Notes under the pieces: generated by a model
What the model was told of the DNA's origin: nothing
The model's database searches: none
What the model saw: the letters and a program-made list of their open reading frames with translations, nothing else
In this document: one piece after another, positions 58,463 to 64,000 of the stretch
Position numbering within the stretch: the first letter of the stretch is position 1
Layout: every line of letters starts with the position of its first letter
Program-made: the position numbers and the translations under genes
Assembly (NCBI GenBank): GCA_027382625.1
Contig: JAJKFJ010022906.1
Location: 62,001-126,000 of the forward strand
Source of the DNA: Tetmemena sp. SeJ-2015
Taxonomy: Eukaryota; Ciliophora; Spirotrichea; Sporadotrichida; Oxytrichidae
Length of the DNA: 64,000 nt
Direction of reading: 5' to 3'

Positions 58463-59083
58463 GGGGGGGGGGCCCTTTCCTCTACAGTAACATTTTATAA
58501 TAAAAAAAGTAAGTTAAAAATATGTTTATAGGATAATTTTCGCTCCTGAATATGATTCTTCCAATTATAGAGGCCTATTCGAACATATTTAAAGCCTTCA
58601 AATTTAATCCTAATTCATCTCAGTTAGAAGCTCAGCTTTTACTCTAAATAAAATTTTATATTTTTAGCATATTTTTTTCGCTATTGTAAAATAAATTTAA
58701 AGCGCTATTTTTGAAATAGTGCAATATTTTTTGATTACATAACATGCTTCAGCTATAAGCCAAAGAAGTAGAGCTGAAAATTTGTAGCATTAGCCCCTTT
58801 ATCATGAATTAACTTTGGTTATGTAAAAATATTGCACTATTTCAAAAATAGCGCTTTAAATTTATTTTACAATAGCGAAAAAATAGCTAAAAATATAGAT
58901 TTTATTTAGGTAAAGCTGAGCTCTAACTGACTGAATTAGGATTAAAATTTGAGGCCTTGGATGTTCGAATAGGCCTCTATAATTGGAAGAATCAGATTCA
59001 GGAGCGAAAATTATCCTATAAACATATTTTTAACTTACTTTTTTTATTATAAAATGTTACTGTAGAGGAAAGGCCCCCCCCCC
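58463..59083. mobile_element. G-tipped foldback element C
   Basis: 621 bp, tips of ten or more G then GCCCTTTCCTCTACAGTAAC and the inverse; long imperfect arms (CGCTCCTGAAT, GAGGCCTATTCGAACAT, GCGCTATTTTTGAAATAGTG) pair across a loop near 58740-58825. Flanked by the 8-bp duplication AAATAATC (58455-58462, 59084-59091). No coding frame. Confidence 0.8.
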
Positions 59084-59108
59084 AAATAATCAGTTAATTT
59101 TTGAATAA

Positions 59109-61562
59109 ATGAAGAAACAAAGCATCATAAATCATACTTTAGCCTAAAAATAGTCTTCTTAGCCTCTAACAGTCAAAGCCATTCATAAGTTTTCATAGTT
59201 TTAGACTGAAAATTTGAATCCTCGTGCAGTAGCTCTAAAGAAAGACTTAACAATAATTCCGGAGAGGCTTGCTAAGAAAGCAACCATGAATATTGGTAGA
59301 AATTCTAATCTTTTTGAGATGGATTTATTTATTAAATGAATGACTCATGTGTTCACAGCAACCTTACTTCGTAGGGCTAAATTTAGATAACAAATCAAAA
59401 GTCCGCTCGCAAGTCAATTAAGTCTACTACTCAAGTTAACTTGAACTCCAAACTCAAAGAAAAGATCTCAATTAACAAAAACTTTCATTATGCTAACTTA
59501 GCTGTTGAGGACATGAGGTCATTAACAGACACCGAAGACTACCCTGCATCATCTAATCAGTTAGACGGAGTCAGTTATCCTTCATAAAGAAGATTAAGAA
59601 GAAACAGAGTCAAATCATCTTCTTCTTCGAGATAAAATATTAGAAAGATATTATAGGTTGAATATGAATACACGATCGAGGGTTGGTTTTAACTTTGAAA
59701 TACATACTGATTGAGTCATTGTTATGTGATTCATAATATATTACGCTTTAAATTAAATTAACTCTTTATTTAAATGTCTAATACAACAACTACATCAACC
59801 ACTACTACGACTACCTCACCAAAAACACAGAGATTGACTTCTACAACTTAAAGATGACCATGAAGGAGACAAGCGCCTAGGAAAAGGAAGCCATCCCCCC
59901 GATCAACAGAGAACCATCTTCGCTGGAAAGCTCAAAGAGCTACAGAAGTATGCTTCCATTTGCGTACTTTTGAAAAACATCCACAAAAAGATCTTCAACA
60001 AGGACAAGCAGAACCCTCAGCGATTACAACATCCATAAGGAGTCTATACTCACCCTAAACAGTCAACTGCTCAAAGCAAGGAAACAAAAACTATAACTCA
60101 GACCGAGGCGGTGTTCTTCATGATCTTAACACTGATTTGGTAGGAGCTGACTCCCTCATTAAATTTAAATTCATAATGCTTTTTAACTATATCTAATTTA
60201 ATATATACCACTTTGTTCAAGAACTCTATCTTCATTAGGTTTTCCTTACCCTCGATCATGCATTCATATTCAGCCTATATTAGATTATCCACAGTTAAAA
60301 TTATTTAAGATAATTACAGACCCTTCCTTTATGTTTAATTATCAAAGAGAAAAACTGCAAGATTAATTCTATTATTTGGTCGAAGTTCATCTCACTTTTG
60401 TCAGTAACTTACTTTATAAGATTAATGTTCAATAAATTTAAAATTAATAGCAACAACAGCTAAAGTAGCAAATAGATAGTGGAATAATTTGCAATAAGAT
60501 TATGATTACGGAAAGCTAACAGAAGAATAGTTAAAAGAGTGGAATGATTAAAAAATAGGATGTTTCCTTAAATATAATATCAAAACTGATGGAGTTGGTT
60601 TTAGAATTATTTCATAGAAGGTTAAGGAAGATATCAATAGGATCTTTTAATTAATTTTAAATTATTATATCTCTTTTTAATTTCTTTAATCCAATCCTTT
60701 CTATAGTGCTACTGGCTTAAGTAACGAGGCTTGTTAGCCAAAGGTTAATGCTGCAAATGGAAAGCAAAATGTGCTGTTAAGCAATTAAAGCATGTTCAAC
60801 ATTGATAACATTTCTAATTTCTCTTAATTACCCCAGTCAGTAAAAAATGCAAACTTGAAAAAACTTCATATTTAATCTAATCTAAAATCAAGAGAAAAAT
60901 TATAAAAAGGATTAGCTATAGGAGCAAGACAGACAACCAATTATAATTAAACAAACAACTAAACATAATTAAGCATTCCTCTTCAGGCTTTTTATGATAA
61001 CTTGTCAGCAAACAGCGGAGAGAATACCACCAAGTCATATTAAAAAAGAGCTATGCCTTAAAAGCTAAGCTCCCCAAGCTTTCAATCTAATAATCATTAT
61101 AAATCAAATTCAAAAATTAAATCAAAAAATTCATAAAATAGATCTTTTACAGGAGGAGCCTCAAAACTTGCCAGGAAAAATAAAGAAAACCTTGATAATC
61201 ACAACAATTTAATAGCAAATAAAAAGGCCCAAATAATCTCAGAAATATAAAAAATGTAATTTAAGACAACAAACTCGAATATAAATTTACGACATATATA
61301 TTTTTCACTATAATTTCTAAAGAATTTTATCAAGTTAAGAACGATACAAAATTTGATGGTCAAGAATAACCATTTGTTTCAAGTCTTAATAAAAAGAGTA
61401 AATATAAAAAAATTATATTTAGCTTTCAGCTTTGAATTGGAAAATTCTAGTTTTCTTTCGGCAGAAGAACATTCCTCACAAACAGAACAATCTAAAGTTA
61501 AAAGCGAGTTTAAATAATAGTAAGAATTTATTGAAAAACTGAAATTTATTTAAGCTAAATGA
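59109..61562 (+). CDS. unrecognised Asn/Gln/Ser-rich protein, interrupted by TA element
   Basis: ATG 59109 (MKKQSIINHTLAQKQSSQPL). After an insert near 59300-59395: KSARKSIKSTTQVNLNSKL, NFHYANLAVEDMRSLTDTED, then RRLRRNRVKSSSSSRQNIRK. Element 4 interrupts here; removing it with one TA gives KILLDYPQLKLFKIITDPSF and REKLQDQFYYLVEV. Later blocks: EEQLKEWNDQKIGCFLKYNI, VGFRIISQKVKEDINRIF, an AT-rich gap (about 60650-60710), then a long low-complexity region (SSPSFQSNNHYKSNSKIKSK) and an end FKQQQEFIEKLKFIQAK at TGA 61560-61562. Family not recognised. Confidence 0.55.
59654..60277. mobile_element. TA-flanked element 4, same termini, different cargo
   Basis: 624 bp; TA at 59652-59653 and 60278-60279. 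Ends TAGGTTGAATATGAATACAC followed by GATCGAGGGTTGGT and the inverse ACCCTCGATCATGCATTCAT then ATTCAGCCTA, clearly related to elements 1 and 2. The GC-richer centre (59790-60110) has frames such as DYLTKNTEIDFYNLKMTMKE and LLKNIHKKIFNKDKQNPQR that do not resemble the Rep proteins. No GGGCGT module is seen. In-frame removal from the host gene supports exact excision. Confidence 0.8.
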
Positions 61563-61584
61563 GTTAATAGTTTTGAAGCTAGTT

Positions 61585-61750
61585 CTTCACAACCAGCCTC
61601 TGGCCACTGGTGAGGTTTGATTCGCCCTGAACAAGGGATAAACCTCAAACGCCTTCTACTGGTGAATCGTTCATCATAGTCAAATAGACCATTAGGAAAC
61701 ATCAAGAGAGACTGTGAGGGACTTTACTGGACTCCTGGATAATAAATTCA
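61585..61750. ncRNA. GC-elevated block 3 (candidate RNA gene)
   Basis: GC-richer island with hairpin potential (GAGGTTTGATTCGCCC...AAGGGATAAACCTC; CACTGGTGA..TACTGGTGA repeats). No frame of interest, no family recognised. Confidence 0.25.
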
Positions 61751-62117
61751 TTGGCACTCGAATACAATTAGATAGTGTGTTTAATACATAATTATTACAC
61801 TTTAATTGTCTTAACGTATCAATTACTGAAACTTAACTTCTTAATTAATTGCTGTGCAATAGAATAGTTAATCCGCTTAATTTAAATAAATTTCAGGTCC
61901 TTAATATTCATTCTAATTAAACTTGTTTTTAACATTAGCTGACTCTGTGTGTGAGGAACGTACTTTTGACCAAAGTAAAACTAGAATTTAAATAAGTCTT
62001 TCAGTTAGTTTTATAGATTCAAAGCTAAAATAATGATTAAATTAATATGTTTAAACATGTGTGACCCTTCAAAATTTGTAGAATTTAAAGAAGCAAAATG
62101 AGAACAAAGATTAGGGT
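61751..62117. other. AT-rich spacer, nothing recognised
   Basis: Upstream region of the coiled-coil gene; no supported feature. Confidence 0.5.
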
Positions 62118-63134
62118 ATGACCAATATTTTAAGGTAGCTATAAAAATAAGTTAATGGGTTAGTTGAAAATAATTGCTATCTCTCCTCTAAAAAATATGT
62201 TAAGCAATTACAGTAAACCTTAAATAGTCTTACTCAATAGAATTAATCTCAATCTCCAAAAACGAGTAATACTAATCAGTACGATATTTAGCCATTATCT
62301 CCTATTAGAAATTAGCAAGTATAAAATACTTAGTAGATTATGCAAACAACATAGGACACAAACAGAAATTACCAATTCATGGAGAGTGCTTCAGCCAGTG
62401 CTCAGTCACTCTAGCTTCACCTGGAACAGACTAATAATTATCATTAGTTCCAACACTTATTATCATCTTGCTCCAATTTACAAAGTCCTACAACAACCAC
62501 ATCCTAAATTCTCATTCACCTTAAAAATTAAAATGAAATACTCTCTCAAAAAGAACAATAATTAACTCAAGAAAACTCACAACTCAATTCTCAAATACAA
62601 GAATTAAAAAAATAATTGGATAAATTTAATAACGATTATAAACCAAACTAAAAAAATAATGAGAGTTAAAGTGAATCTAGAATTGAAGATCAAACCATTC
62701 AAATACTTTCAAAGTATTAAGATGCACTCAATATAATGAGATCAAGATTATCAAATGTCACCCAAGAATTGCAAAACATGGAAAATAGAAAAAACTCTAT
62801 TATCTCAAAATATAAGCTCAAATACCACCAATTTAAACAAGATTCTTAAAATTTAAATTCAAATCTTAATGAAAAGATTAGAATTTATGAAGAAGTTATC
62901 AAGGAAAAAGAATAAAATTTAGAGTTCTTACAATAAAATTTGTCAAAGCTGGAATAGGAAAAAGATTTTTTCAAAGATCAAGCACTATTTTTGAATTAAA
63001 AGGCTAAAAATTAAGAAAACTATATAGTTTAATTGATGTCCTAAATGAAACATGTAGCAAGCTAATCCAGTAGTGGAATGATGGGTATCGACAGATCATA
63101 TTGTGGTTCAGTTCTCTCTCATAATTATTTGTGA
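62118..63134 (+). CDS. coiled-coil protein, intact
   Basis: Single uninterrupted frame of 338 codons from ATG 62118 to TGA 63132-63134, with many TAA/TAG read as Gln. N-terminal MTNILRQLQKQVNGLVENN; a Gln/Ser/Thr-rich linker; then a predicted coiled coil from about residue 140 (EILSQKEQQLTQENSQLNSQ, LKKQLDKFNNDY, MRSRLSNVTQELQNME, IRIYEEVIKEKEQNLEFLQQ, LSKLEQEKDFFKDQALFL); a short Ser/Gly tail. No IES is evident, unlike its neighbours. Family not recognised; cytoskeletal or basal-body roles are common for such proteins but this is only a guess. Confidence 0.75.
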
Positions 63135-63425
63135 TTTTAATTGAATTTTGGGATTTATCGAATCGGAATACAAAAAGTTGTAAAATAAGATCCTTAGATA
63201 TATGTAAATAAATATTAATTTATCGTTTGATTTTTGAAATTGTAAAAACTATATTAAGAATGTAGTTAATAACGTAATGGGAATTAAAAAATAATAAATA
63301 GGGCCAATAGGGAACTCATCCATTAGATATATAACTGTAAGCCTTAATAACAATAAGTGATTAATTAGCCAAATTATAAATAAAGACATATGTTATATTA
63401 ACTTACATCACATTACGAATTTTAA

Positions 63426-63842
63426 TATAGCTGAGAATTTAATTGAAAATTGAATTAATTATTAAATTTAAGTAAAATGGAACAGATCAGTGGCAGTTGA
63501 AGTATCTTATTTATAATTAATTATAACACCATTCGATTCAGCTTAGAATTCTAAGAATTTTCTATCTTTGCAACTTTTGTCTTGGAATGCTCAGTACAGA
63601 TTTATAAGCGACACAAGTTTGTGAAGACCGGAAATTTGAATATGATAGACTCGCGCTCGCCTTATCTCTCTGCTGAGAGGTGCTACGAAGATGACTAAAG
63701 AAGAAACTCTAATTAATTTTTGATTCTCTATCGAACAAGCTGCAAATCTGGGGGTGAATCTGCGATTTCAACTGTCACCATTTTGCAACTCTCTCTTTAT
63801 TATTTTAACTAATCATCAATTTTAATTAAATTCTATACTATA
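63426..63842 (+). repeat. R1 dispersed repeat, full length
   Basis: Best-preserved copy: TATAGCTGAGAATTTAATTG at the left, AGTGGCAGTTGAAGT, CACCATTCGATTCAGCTTAG, GCTGAGAGGTGCTACGAAG, TCTATCGAACAAGCTGCAAA, and the end AATTAAATTCTATACTATA. The two ends are imperfect inverted repeats. Confidence 0.8.
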
Positions 63843-64000
63843 ATGGAGAATTTTTCTCTCGTATATCCCTACGCCCACTTATTAAATTTCTATCTTAATA
63901 ATTCCCAGGCCCACCCACCACCCTCGGAGTGCACAAAACCTAAAGAAAGCAAAGTAAGGATTTAAAATAATTACACAATTTTTGATTTACTCCATGTTTT
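63843..64000. other. window end, nothing recognised
   Basis: AT-rich with a short GC-richer piece (63880-63940, CCCTACGCCCAC and GGCCCACCCACCACCCTCGG). Too short to interpret. Confidence 0.4.

Noticed and set aside
1..64000. Standard-code gene calls and prokaryotic features (operons, ribosome sites, CRISPR)
   Set aside because: In-frame TAA/TAG inside conserved motifs and pointer-bounded inserts show a ciliate germline; no regularly spaced repeat array was seen.

Overview
The window looks like micronuclear (germline) DNA of a spirotrich, Oxytricha/Stylonychia-type ciliate. It is very AT-rich. Long frames stay open only if TAA and TAG are read as Gln and TGA as the sole stop. Genes are cut by tiny AT-rich inserts (18-46 bp) bounded by 3-6 bp direct repeats, and removing an insert plus one repeat copy restores recognisable protein sequence. 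That is the signature of internal eliminated sequences (IESs) and pointers. I resolved such inserts in genes for a glutathione S-transferase, two RNA ligases, a sphingosine-kinase-like protein, a LITAF-domain protein and an Sfi1-like protein. All translations and family assignments were made by eye.

Layout. 1-3 kb: G-tipped foldback element and repeat fragments. 3-4.7 kb: GST (+) and an SDR-like gene (-). 5-14.2 kb: two same-strand RNA-ligase paralogues, each invaded by a TA-flanked element carrying a Rep-like gene. 14.4-19.6 kb: a second G-tipped element, two unrecognised genes and dispersed repeats. 20-27.6 kb: sphingosine-kinase-like gene, two histidine acid phosphatase paralogues, LITAF-domain gene. 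28-31.5 kb: an unrecognised gene, a conserved uncharacterised gene (-) and a Cys-rich secretory/surface gene (-). 31.6-43.7 kb: Gln/Ser/Asn-rich and coiled-coil genes including a CCDC6-like gene (-). 44-55.4 kb: one very large Sfi1-like centrin-binding-repeat gene interrupted by a foldback element, a decayed Tc1/IS630 transposase and a dispersed repeat. 55.4-56.9 kb: a 1.47-kb near-perfect palindrome carrying a protein-kinase fragment. 57-60.3 kb: a third (decayed) Rep element, a third G-tipped element, and an unrecognised gene carrying a fourth TA element. 62-63.1 kb: intact coiled-coil gene.

Most unusual content: a family of small germline elements. Two of them (7991-9783 and 10870-12042) have TAGGATGAATACG-type terminal inverted repeats and TA target duplications. 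They and a third, end-less copy at 57 kb encode proteins resembling the C-terminal part of SF3 helicase domains of CRESS-type rolling-circle Rep proteins. Each carries, near both ends, an origin-like module: element-specific 8-bp iterons (GGTGGAAT, GGAATATT or GGTACATT) around a shared GGGCGTR core. One copy lies inside the RNA-ligase active-site coding sequence, and taking it out with one TA restores the reading frame, so in function it would be a developmentally eliminated sequence. A further element with the same termini but different cargo lies, in frame, in another gene.
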